DNA of 64,000 nt, from positions 310,001-374,000 of the forward strand of contig NOWV01000025.1 in assembly GCA_003344405.1 (NCBI GenBank), written 5' to 3'. A program made the position numbers and the translations under genes. Positions 37,100 to 49,800 of this stretch are shown one piece after another. Under the pieces are notes generated by a model. That model ran no database searches, was not told where the DNA came from, and was given only the letters and a program-made list of their open reading frames with translations. Positions within the stretch are counted from its first letter, which is position 1; each line of letters starts with the position of its first letter. Origin of the DNA: Trichoplax sp. H2 (Eukaryota > Placozoa > Uniplacotomia > Trichoplacea).

Positions 37100-37905
37100 A
37101 GAGTTATTATTATCCTAACTAGGTAAAAATGGAAGCTGGTACAATGATATACTACGGTACTTGAGCAGTATAACGACAAAGTTATATCACACATAGCTGG
37201 ACATCCTTTCTTTCACCCTGATAATTCGTAAGTTAGAATTCTACTAGAGCATCTCACGCTTAATTAAGCATTGCAATATCCTAGGTCGTAAACGATAAGC
37301 AAAGTAGTTCAAAAATAAATTATGACGGATAAAATAAAAAGAACTATTATTGTTGTCACATCCACAGAGAAATTATTTTTATACTATAGGATAAGTTCAA
37401 ATGAGACGAATAGTTTCATACCTACATTATTTAATTAGCTAAATTAATGTAAGAGCGGGCTATATCTTCTGATTTACTTTATCATTGAGGTACCAAAAAT
37501 GTCTTGTTGATTGATAACAATTAAACTACACTATGCTGTTTATTTAATAATATCAAAATGTGATATTGAAGGCAAAGTTGGACTAGAATTTTACTGAAAC
37601 TAACAATTAAGTGTATTAGAAAAATATTGGAATAAATGTCAGTAATCAATTTTAACTTCCTTATTCAATATTCCAATGAAGTAGCGGGAATCAACTTGAA
37701 TTGATCGATTTATTAATGGATCAGAATACATAAGACTACTTGATTGATATGATAATTGCTGAATAATAGCGGATCAATAGAAAGCCTAGGATAGAAACAG
37801 TCAATTTTAATTGTTAATTTAAGACCGGAATAAAATAGAAGTAATTTCCTTGAAGTACGATTAAAGGATTGTAATAGATGGCGCTAGCCGGGTTGAGATT
37901 ACTGA
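37100..37905. other. Non-coding stretch, nothing recognised
   Basis: AT-rich, no exon or repeat unit supported. Confidence 0.4.
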
Positions 37906-37910
37906 CTAAA

Positions 37911-38346
37911 TGTCACAAACCAGCTTCGTGACAAGGATAACGTAAAACAAATCTCTATATTACTATAGTCTCCGGGATTCAGTATCCCTACTCACAAGAA
38001 TTTAGACGCCTTTGATTCTACGTTAAACTCAATTAGACAATTGAGAATTGCTTCATTCAACTATCTAACGGGCTTATATACCCTTCTACAGCAGCTAACA
38101 TTCACAAGTCATCTTATAAAAATACTTGGGTGAGAACATCTACTAACTAGTTTTTCACAGTCTGACTACAATATGTCCATTCACAGAATCATTTCAGTAC
38201 ACATTACAGCACAGCAATAAATTTACTGTAACACATTTATAATTAGAGTAATTCCTATTGTAAGGAACTAGATGTAATATATTATCACTATATTATATTA
38301 ACCAAATTTAGATAACCATTTCTTCACGGTAGTTCGTACCGTGACA
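37911..38346. mobile_element. Solo LTR of an LTR retrotransposon (436 bp)
   Basis: Starts TGTCACAAACC and ends CCGTGACA, giving the TG...CA ends and short TGTCAC/GTGACA inverted termini of LTRs. It is flanked by a perfect 5-bp target-site duplication, ctaaa, at 37906-37910 and 38347-38351. Internally, oriented left to right, there is a TATA-like tatata at 38075-38080 and an aataaa at 38216-38221, in the order expected for an LTR. No gag/pol or second LTR is in the window, so it is a solo LTR left by recombination. Family not assigned. Confidence 0.8.
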
Positions 38347-38351
38347 CTAAA

Positions 38352-40827
38352 GCATAGAAAAACAAATGGTAACAGCAAATTCAAGTTCATAACTATATGA
38401 CTAATATGGTTATCAGTAGTTTACTTGAGTTTATTAGAAAATGATCGAAGCTGACCGCAAGAATCAACTCTAGAATGATTAAAAAGAATTGGCATAGATA
38501 GCGATAAATAGCTCAATTCGATGTTTTATTGATCATAATACGTAGCAGCAATCAATTTATAGAAATACTCGAGTGAATAAAATTCATTTTAATATCTGTT
38601 CAGTTAATTAGGATTGGAATCGATATTAGTAATCCATACAACAAAGTTGATAATTATAGGATTAGCATAGATAGTAGCAAGCTACTCTGGTCCATTAGTA
38701 GAGAATCCAAATAGATAGTAATAATCAAATATAGGAGTGACTACAGAACCATAACTACGGGTAAGGTTGATGATCAATTTAAGGAATTAAAATGGATAAC
38801 AGTTATCCATCTATCGTAAATGCTACGATGGAAAATACTTTATTGTAACATCCTCTATATTCATTTTTAGCTGCGGTAATGATATCTATTAGCCATTTTA
38901 TATTTTTTCTTATTCAGTTTGTCCTTTTTGTCCATGCAACTCATTCCATAAAAGATTTTGTCTATCTTATTTATTAATGCCAACTATCAGGAATGTCTAA
39001 ACTTCGTTTTAGTAACATTCAATAATGATAACATTGTAATTATGAACGAAGTTACTAAAAATAATTCAAATAGAAAAACAGGATGATGATGCTGCATGAT
39101 AATACTTGCATTTTTAGGGTAGCGAATAATTGAAAATTATAACGGATTAACTGAATCCATTCTTTACGGTTTAAAAGAATTAAGTAATTTATAAACAGCA
39201 ACATATCTAATACGATATCGAAACTAAGTAAAGTCCACGAAAGGCAATTTATCTACATTCATTGTAAGTGTGTAATATCGGAATTAATGTAGTTTATGGG
39301 CATAATCAAAGATTAATTTCTGATTGATAAACATCGGATATCGAAGATGGTTGCCTAACTCTCTCAAATTACTCAGTATCTTCACATTAGTTCAATGTAG
39401 CTGATCCTATTTATTTCAGAATTAAACATTTACAAGGTTATGCGTTTTACTTGCTAGCACAATTTATCTAGTTTGACTACAAAATATTTTATTTCTTACT
39501 AAAGAATACCAAAATCAAAATTAACTAGTAAACATATATAAAATGGCTGGCATTCTTTTACTTAATGAAAGCCTTCTGCTATTCCATGATTATCGATAAT
39601 CTACAGTTTTGACAGTGATTTCTGCAGATAAACTCTACCGTAGAAGATAATTTAGAATGTTTTATTAAATGAACATTCCGTCCATAATCGGCTCATTCAG
39701 CCAAAGATTGACTTGAATCCATTAACAAAGTTGTAGAGGATAAAGAAATAAGGTTTGCTACTAAGATATTGAAATTCCAGCTCGATATTTGCATGAATTC
39801 TTACTATACCCGACATCCTATAATTTATCGGCTATAAAAATAATACGCATATAGTTATCATTTTTCTAGTATCTAGAAAATTATAATAATTAATATGTTC
39901 TCGAATTGATAGGCTACAAATATCAAAATTTAATTGATGCATCACTAATTAAATGAGTGATGGCAAGCTAACAAGATTATTAATTATTGCAGATCCAATT
40001 CTAAAATGAGCGTATGCATTCTAATATGAGAAAATATTTTAACAAATCTACTTAATGTCTTAAATACTTAGAGAGATAACATTACAGAATTTTAAACCTT
40101 AATTAGTTCAGAAATATTAACTGATAAATTATAAATCAAATGCAAATTTGAAGAGCATAAATCCTATGACAGGCTACAGTCATGCCTTAACAATACCTGA
40201 TCTTAATTAAAATAAATAGGCTATTAATGCTAGAAGTCATTACTACTCATCAATTTTGTACGTACGAAATTTAGAACGCTGACTATGGCCGGTGTTGCTG
40301 AATTCTGATAGAGATATAAGACGCGGCCGCGGATCAATTTGATTTCTAAATCGTCTAGACGGCTGATATATGAGTAATGATAGACAATAACAATAATAAG
40401 ATTACTTATTCATAAATATATCCGGTACTTAATGCGTTTATTTCTTCAATTCGAATTGAAATTTTGATGCAATGATTAAAAAAATACAATAATCTTATTC
40501 AAATACCAACAGATTCTACTTTTAACACTCAATTATATCTACTACAGTATATAGTCCATTAATTAGCCTATCAAAGTTTTGTTCATTTAGGCGTATATCG
40601 AAATAATGTTTGTAGGCGATGATAAAAATGTAATTAATGATCAATTTATAGCTTAGACTTTGTAACTGGTGATTAGTTATGATTGATATTAGGCTATGCC
40701 ATAGACTGTCAATAGTTATAGCAGATATACAAAATGTTTTGTTAGTAATAACGAAATGATGACTTGAAAAAATTTTATAATAACTCACAATTAGAATATC
40801 AAAATAATTATTGTTTGTAAAGATTTA
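38352..40827. other. Intergenic stretch left of the adhesion GPCR stop codon
   Basis: Mostly AT-rich without exons. It contains a cluster of rare restriction-type sequences (gcggccgcgg) at 40323-40332. A minus-strand aataaa (tttatt on the given strand, 40437-40442) about 390 bp past the stop is a possible poly(A) signal of the receptor gene. Confidence 0.4.
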
Positions 40828-43800
40828 CTACCAGAGCATAATGGATAGACAAAGATGATTCAGTTGCAGATTAGCATCATCTAGTTCTATCTTGTAGCCA
40901 GCCATTAAACACGGATATTAGCTATCGCAAATTTATTCTTCAGCAAGCCAGAAGGCTTTTTGTCATAACTCAAATAATTAGCCAACAGTTGCTTGATAAA
41001 TAATTGACATAGTACTCCATCTTTACCTATTCTATAATTATCATCTATACTGCCAATTATATTTAATCTTACCTTGGATAACAGAGCAATAGATGAAGAG
41101 TGTTTTGCTGTTAGGTACTTGTCCTTCATCCTTTTGTAACCCATTTTAACCTGAGTTAAAAATTGTAATAAAAATCTCTAAATACTACGCTGAGTTATAT
41201 TTTCTGGTTATTTTCTTTAGTTCTAGGGATTATCCTACTGCAGATCAGTATAACGTTTTTCCGGGTGTACATACTTCTGAGTTCATTAAGCAGTGGAAAA
41301 TGAATATAAAGCATCCCTGTATAATTATAGACATTATTACAGATTATGAGGACGTCCATATTATTATAACCTAATTGATTCTACTAGCGTGATTTATCTT
41401 TCTAGCACTAAGGTTATAGAAAAAGGTAATATTTAACTGTTTCTAAAACAAGACATTACCTGTGAAGAATTTAAGATAACAAAGATATAGCTAAATAGAA
41501 TAGAATATTTGTCCGTTGAAAATATTCCAAATATCCAAGTTAATCCTAAGATTGGAAATAGTATTGCAAAACCTTTGGTAGCTGTCCTATGAAGATAAAT
41601 TAAAGCGATTCAATTGGATACTAAACTTTATTCGCTGCAGTAAAATTAGTTTTATTTTTATTTTTATGATTTCTGTAAATTAAATATTAATTAAGTAAAT
41701 GATGTACATTATATACGCTGCTTTAAGATGAATCTTTGGCAATTATAGGTTAAATTTAGCTTGAATTTACATGAATAATATTACATAACACTCAACATAT
41801 GGAATACAGTATCAATGCTAATTAAATACTTTGCTAAATATAAATGTTCGTATTTATATCGTCTGGTTTATTCATAAAATTGCTTGCTGCTCATTAATAT
41901 TGTTAGTGTTTATTTGCATTAATTAGGATATGAGAATACTGCTAGAGAGTCCACTACTTCAGCTAATAATAGCATTTCATTTCCAAGGTTTGAGGATTAA
42001 TCACTAACTTTATTTGCCGCAATTTTTCAGATTCTTTATGATCGACCATATTTGAGCTAGCGGATTTTATAAGCGTAATTCTGATTACAATAAGCGCAAT
42101 TATCCCATTAATCTGCAAAAGAACAAATTTTACAAACTAGATTAGCATACTAATCTCTTTAATGGTTAAAAGTGAAAAGTCTTACGAACACTAAAGAAGC
42201 AATTTTACTTAGAATAATCCATTTGACATGGTTTTATAATTCTATTTTATCCTATTTACCGAGATAACGAGAATAAGTGGTCCAACAAACGCCCAAATAA
42301 GACCATTTGCAGTTGATAACCAGCAACTAATCAAGGGCGGAAAGCCGATCAATTAGTATATAAATTTAAATAAATATTAGACAAAGAGATAATTTGAACT
42401 TACGTGTTATTTACGCCATAATTATCGTAGCGGATAGCAGTGGCGACTCCCACAATTACAGCGGGGATGCCTAATATCATTAAGTTATTCAATTACCATT
42501 AATGCTATAAAGACAGAAATCTTTGCCCATGTCTTGGAGGCAATAGCCTTACTCAAATTGATAGCATACATACTACTATTGTATGTATTTATAATTAAAA
42601 CAGGGTCAAATAGCCAATAATTATACATATTTACCCCATCCAATTATATAATACATCCAAATTTTATCTTTCTGATGAAAGACAGCTACAATCTGCATAT
42701 AAAGATGTAGTCCTTCGGCTAGCATCCAGCAAAATGCAGCTAAAAAGAGATAATGCATGGAAATGGCAACTATTTTGCAAGCGATCTAGAACCAATAGTA
42801 TCATGATTAATTGTTTTATTAAGGGTTATAGTATAAATGGAATAAAGGCTTTGATTGAAGAGACTCATTTATTCAGACTCATTTTATTCAGGATATCAAA
42901 TTAGAACTTGATGTGTAATGCGACTATTAATTTATGTACCGCAATGGTTGTAAAATTTTCGCTGATTAATAATTCTGACTGAGCGAGCATTAAAGCAATA
43001 ATTAAATTGCTATGGATAATATATCGTCTTGATCGCAGTCTGATATAAAGATAAGTAAGGTTAGATTATAATTACTAGCGTGGGTTGTCCTAATTTTAAT
43101 TAATATGCATAAAGATAGAGATTACTTGAATTACCTAAGTATGTAAAATACCAAAAGTGTTACTAGCGAGGCTGACAAGGAAGTTCCAATTCCAATGTAG
43201 GAAATTAGTTTCAAGTTGTAGGTATGTGTAGCAGATACCTGAAAAGTTATAGTCCGTAGTGATGTTCAAAATGAGTTAATAACGCCATACAATGAGTATA
43301 TGCTATCGTTGCATATTACGAAAATTTATAGACAGCTCATCTCCCAAGTAACCTCCGCAATTTGATTTGCGGCAGAAGATATGATATACAGTAATCAAAT
43401 TTTATGTTGAATGTTAGTTAAAATAATCGATTTTCTGATTGTAAGCGGTATTTATGATTAAGCTAAAATATCATAGGCCCATACTAGTCTGTTTTACTAA
43501 TTACTGCTGCCAATAATAAAGGAGATCTTGGCTTGGGATACTGAATCACTTATAAAAATGCAGCGTTTATATTTTGTTAACCAAATGCAAGATACGATAT
43601 TCTCGCCATGTAACTCATGAACCATACAGTTTACGCTATTAATACGTCGATATAATTATTGCTATCGGCCTAGTGCATTTTAATATTACTTACAACTGAT
43701 TATAAGCTTACCGGTGTAGTAGAAATCCGAACCAAGATAGCAAAATGGGTTAAGTGATTGCATTGGCACTTTGTATGACTACTGTTGGTAGAAAGGACTT

Positions 43801-46800
43801 GACAGCCTTCATTAGACCAATATCCCGAATTTGAAGACTTCCTAATTATTAAATACTTGCTAGTATTAGCGTTAAATTGTGTCTTTTACGAAGAAACAAC
43901 AGTAAATCCATATTAAAATATGTGTAAAAGAGTTAATGTAAGTAGTCCAAAAATGAAACTACGAGTATATCAGCTTAGTTATCAAGACTATTCCACAAGA
44001 TGAATCTTTTGCCAAGCTTACTGGTTAGGAAGTAGCCAATAGGAACAGGAAATTTGTTGTTTGGAAAAGTTAGCCTAGACATAGGGATGTAAAATTAGCC
44101 ATCTAGAATTGAACCCAATGCGTATGCATTATATGATTTAGTTCCTAATCTATCTGTTAAGACGTGAGATGATCATGCCATATTGGTTTATTTGGAACAT
44201 ATTTCTAAAACAGATAATTTATGATGATTTCATCATGATATATGATACCATAATTAGCCTCACAAAGTTTGAGGCCATTAGCCTTATAGTCATATAATAT
44301 GATAATGTTATAGGGAAATCTGTTATGCTTAGGTTAGTAAACTTTGACTAATTGTAATCTAATTTCTATACACCAGCTCTACAATATCATATTTAAATCT
44401 CAATAAAATATTAATACTTAGCATTAAATTAATACTAAGGTTCCTTTAAAGTTTGGTGGCTAAAGTAAGTAAGTACCGAAGTAATAAATATTTAATCAAC
44501 TGTGATATTGATCTTTAGGTCGATAGGTCAAGTATCAAAATAGAATAAAATAACATATAGCACTAAAGCAAACGCGTAGCTTCTCGTGCAATTAAAGAAT
44601 AAATTTATGTCCCTAAAATACAATTCTAGGGCAATTGAATGCTGTAACTAATTTTTATATGGACTAAAATTGGAGGTCTTTTAGTCTACAAAATGAAGCT
44701 CTCAGACAGTTAATACAGTTGGTCCTACATGTAAATGCGACACGTAGAATGTAAACGGTTGATTATCCGATAGAGCCAATTTGGGATAAGCGCTGCATAT
44801 AATGATTGGTGAATTAAGAATCCAACGATCTGTTGAGCTGGAGGATGAATTATTTAGCCTTGAAAATAGTGGAGTAAAGGTGGATAAAAAAAATTAAATC
44901 TGGGTATATTAGCAAAAACGGAAATGAAAAAATATTATAATAAAAGTATTAAATATGGTTAAAGGTGCTGTATAGTTGGGTGAGTAGTTTCAAAAGAATT
45001 TAAAAAGTATTGATGCTTTGAAAGAAATTATTAAACGGTTCTTGCTTGCTGATTACCTTTTTTCCGTAAATTCATCACGATAGTTTAACAGTTTAGGAAA
45101 GGATCGAAAGATACCATAATTAATAGCAACCTTGGATGGCACTAAAGATGATATGATTAGGAAAGAAATTGATGCTGTTATAAACGAGAATCCTAGAGTA
45201 TCGAATATGTCGCTGAATAATTAAGCTATCAAATTTTAGTATTATATAAAAAATTAAATGGTTGAAGGATAGTACACTAATATTTATGGCTATGTGAATT
45301 ATGTTCATATACGCTTTGTCAAATTCTATTTCTAGGTAATTTTAAAAAAAATGAGAAGTTTAATTAATGGATTGTAACTGAAAACATTTAATTCGCAGTA
45401 GTCGGTAATAATAATACGCAATTAACTGAAGCTAACCTCTTAGAGATTTTGCAAGTTGCAACTTATTTCCAATGCGGTGCGAAGAACTTTGGCCCGCCGA
45501 ATGGAAATATTTGATATATCCGTGCGTTTCAAATTGATTTTGATTATAGATACGCAGATCTAATTCTACAATAATTTAGCCAAGTCATTTTTAGTAAGAA
45601 AAATTAGCAGAACTATTTCTTGATTCTTATAGCAAACACTTTTTATTAATTATTACAAATTTACCTGAATTAGCTGATTTTTGATAAAGTGCTCTGCCTG
45701 GATCCAGGGAAGAGGCCATCAGATCAACTATTCCATGACTAAGAGTAAATAATTGACTAGGGCTGCGTTTTTTCTAATTTGGATAAAATAATTTTAAAAT
45801 CACTTAATCTCTTTTTAATTGATTACGAATAGAATTTAATTTATCCGTATTACAAACAGCAAAGATAAAAAATTAGATGATTTATTTGCTGTCTAACATC
45901 TTGATAAATTTGTTGCCATATTTTCCGATATTTTGCGTCCATTAGCTGATCGAGAATATTAACGTTGTTCTACGGAAGAAATAAAAGTCGAATTCATCAG
46001 TACTTTGATTTAATCGGTACTTTAATTAATCTACAGCTAACGTTAGCTATTAAGTAAGTGCTTTTAACTCATAAATGTCTAATCTCTAATTTTACTATTT
46101 CCTTAGAATTATATTCAGTCCTGTTTATAGCGATCTTAGCCAATCTCAGTTCTATCTGTATATCGCATTTATATTTAATATTGATACTAATTTTTTTTTA
46201 AATGTAATAAAGTATTACCAAGTAAAATTGTGTCCTATTATCCCAGTTTGCTCGTTTCAGATCTTGACTATCAATAAAGGTTTGGATATCTTGCAAGATA
46301 TTGGTAGAGGAAATCACATCAGCTTTCGTTATTACCGATTTGAGTGAGAAATAGAGAGCTAAGTCGTCCATAATTTGAGTAGCTTCAGTAAAGGCGATCG
46401 GATGGTCTAGATTGTTCATCTATAAATCAATTTAACGACATTTCGTTATTAGTATATTAACTTGAGATGGTTTACTTATTACCCTAATGTCAGTTACGTA
46501 ATTCATTTTTCCTACCCGTTGCTGTATTTCTTGAATCGATTTTTGAACCACGGGTTTTTTTGTAATTAAATTTGCGGAACTGGTTGGCGCTTTAACGGTC
46601 GAATTGGCTGAGTTATTCACTAAATCATTCAAGTTTACCGTAACATAATGACAGGGTAGAAGTTATAAATTTTCAATATACGTAAGTAATTGGATAATTT
46701 ATTCATCTATTAGCATAAGAATATGGATGATACAAAAATAGATCTAGTTACATAGTATACGATAGCAATACGTAGTTTATCCTAAATTTGCCCAAGCGGT

Positions 46801-49800
46801 TTTGATTTTTTTAACACTATTTTGTAATGCATATAATATGTTGATTTGGTATCTTTCTCATTTAGGTTGGGATATGTATTCAATTTAATGCTGTAATCTG
46901 TAATGTCGTTCCAAGTGCAAGAATTTACTACTAGTATTTTTAGAAAGTGAATAATTAATTTTTCAAACAAGTATAAACTGGCCTATAGAAGAGATGGCAC
47001 TATAGTCGCCATGAATTAATCTACAATATTTTGGTATTTTATTTTTACATCGCAAGAGTAAAGATTATTGCTGAAAATGTATTCGTAGATACAAATAGCC
47101 ACAGCGCTTTAACATAGCTTTTCGTAACTAATGTTGGAAGATGCAACTGCATTGATGGTTTTAAAACTGTATGAAATAATGCCAATTTTTCAATCGAATC
47201 GCTGCACTTGATATAGACGTATGCAGCTAGAAGTATCTACAGGTTGCTAGGGTTTCATAACGTCCTAAGGGCTATTTCAGCCACAATTACACTCGGATAT
47301 TATTAGCTAGATCGATTTCCATCTCTGTAATGATTATCCTTCTTAATTGATAGCTTTAAAACTGTATAATATGTAGCCTGAAATATACCATAAGTTACTA
47401 GAGTTTCGTAATATCCTGTAATATGGATTATTTCACTCACATTTGCATCTCTAGAAATTGTCAGCTAGATCAATTTCCATCTCTGTAGTTATATCCTTCT
47501 TACCTAAAACCTGTGTAGTAGGCTTGATGGTTGTATATTGATTTTTAGTTGGCGTTGCTACATTGCAGATTTTAAAAATTCCAAATGAGTATGAAATTGA
47601 TCTCTTGTTGACTAATTCATTCTATTAATTCTTACGTTTTTCAGAACTGGGCTTCGAGGGCGTTGCATAAAAATTAGTAGCTCGGCTGCTACGAGGCGAT
47701 GGCCTAGAGATAACAATAAATTGCCTAGCAGTGGATCTCCGGAAATGGCTAGGTGTCATTGGCGTACGTGTTGTTGGTTTATTTGTAGGCTGGTTAGGAG
47801 GATATGATGTTGGTATTAATATTTTTGTTGTCGCAGCTGGAGTTCTGCTTGGTGTACGATCATGAGTAGGCCAATTTTGGGTTACCATTGGCGCTTGTGA
47901 TGGCGATTGCGTTGGAGCTCGTGGACTAGTTGTAGGACTATTTGTATTAGCTCCTGCAGTAGCTAGAGTATTGATAAAGATAAATTAAGTTTAATTTAGA
48001 AGAAATTAATTTTGCTATTACCGATTGCAATCGATAAGGGTGGACTACCTTGGGGACTTATACTTGTAGTCGATGAATTATGACTGCTCTCAGTATTGGC
48101 TTCCGACGGAGTAGTATTTGTTGTAGAAATCGATGAATTCCCATCGGTTTGTGTCGCCGTTTCAGTTCCCATCGAATTGGAAGAATCTGTAGGTGTTTTC
48201 GATGTAGACAAAGTCGAAGCTGAATTAGGAGAATCTGATATTGTTGGATTTGTGGTATGGACATTATTTTTAGTTTGACTTTCTTCTGTATTACTATCAG
48301 TTGATAGGCTTGAGCTAGCAGTGGATTGCGATGACGATTCTTGGACTGTTAAGCTCATAGTGATGGAAGAATCCGTCGTAGCAGATTCAGGACTAGGATT
48401 TTTTGAATAAGTCATTGCTTGAATGGAAGAAGCATCAGTGTTGGTAGAGCTTTCAGTGGTGGATTCCATCGGTGCCTGACTCGATGCTGCTTTAGCAGAA
48501 GTAGTTATTGCAGATTGTGTATTACTTATGGAGGTAGTTGTTCGACTAGTAGTAGATTCTGTATTGCCAGTACTATTAGGGGTGGTCGGTTCCGATTGTT
48601 CCGGATTACTGCTTGAACTAGTCGTTGATGTTTCATTTGTGGATGCAGATGGCATAGCTGTTTCCATAAAAGTAGCTACTGTATTAGATTGAGATGTACT
48701 CGATTCCGTAGACACTGCTTCTGTGTTAGTCAATATTGCAGAACCTTCTTCAGGAGTACTGGATGTTGAAGTATTTATAACAGTACTACTTGTCTCCACA
48801 GTAGTAGCTCGTGTAGTAGTGGAAATTGGAGTATTCGATTTTGTAGTTATTGACTCTGTATAAGTCAACGTTGCGGAATCTTCAGCAGGGTTTGATGTTA
48901 AGGCATTTGTAAATGCACTGCTTGCTTTTGTAGTAGTAGCTCCTGTAGCGCTTAAATTAAGATTACCAGTACTTGTTTCAGGTGCACTCGGTTCGCTAGT
49001 ATTTGCTCCTGTTGTGCTTAATTGTGTATTGGTTAACTCTGTGAAACTTTCTCCATGGCTGGTTGCTGCTAATGTATTCGTTGCCATACCACTTGAATCG
49101 GTAGTAGAGCTTTCAGTTGTACTCCCTTCTGTGAAGCTTTCTTGATTGGTGCTTGATATAATGGTATTGCTTTCTGTACTACTTGATTCTGTCGTAGTTG
49201 TTTCTGTTGTGCTTCCTTCCGTTGCACTTTCTCCATCAGTAGCTGATGTTAAGGTATTGGTTACTGCACTACTTGATCCCGTAGAAATTGTTTCAGCTAT
49301 ACCATTAGCTGTAGTTGTTTTCGTTGTACTCTCTCCATCAGTAGCTGATGCTAATGTATTCATTGCCCCACTACTTGATTCCGTAGAAATTGTTTCGGCT
49401 ATACCTTCCTTGGTAAAAGCTTCTTCATCAGTGCTAGATGATGAGGTACTCATTTCTGTATCGCTAGCTCCTGTTGTGGTTGCTTCCATCATCCCTTCTT
49501 CCATAGAATTTGCTCCATCAGTATTGGCTGTCGATATATTTATTTCTGTAGTTGTTTCCACCGCGTTTTCTTCCGTAGCACCTGCTTGAGTAGTCGGTGA
49601 TTCAGTAATACTTTCTTGCGTTGTGGTTGTGTGAGCGGCATTTGCTTCTGAAGTGGGAATATCTGTGCCTGCTTGATTTTCAGTAGTATAAATGTCTGTG
49701 GCAATGTTGATATTCGTGGTTGATTCTGGAGTTTCTTCAAATAAAGTTGGATTAGGCGTCGAATCTGTAGTAAAATTTTCTGTAGCAACAGTAGCTTGCG

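Noticed and set aside
40522-40788. Minus-strand frame of 88 codons left of the receptor tail
   Set aside because: AT-rich chance frame after the tentative stop; no domain and no splice acceptor in phase.
45131-45331. A 19-bp micro-exon (45313-45331) plus an alternative frame reading ILVYNSINFFPNH at 45131-45192
   Set aside because: It looked like a GAIN strand, but the other frame of 45057-45192 joins both neighbours in phase and restores RWILNSPII downstream, so the micro-exon is not needed.
46782-46970. Candidate exon reading NSCTWNDITDYSIKLNTYP between the Pro-rich exon and GAIN
   Set aside because: It has no donor in the right phase before its stop, and the flanking exons join to each other in phase without it.
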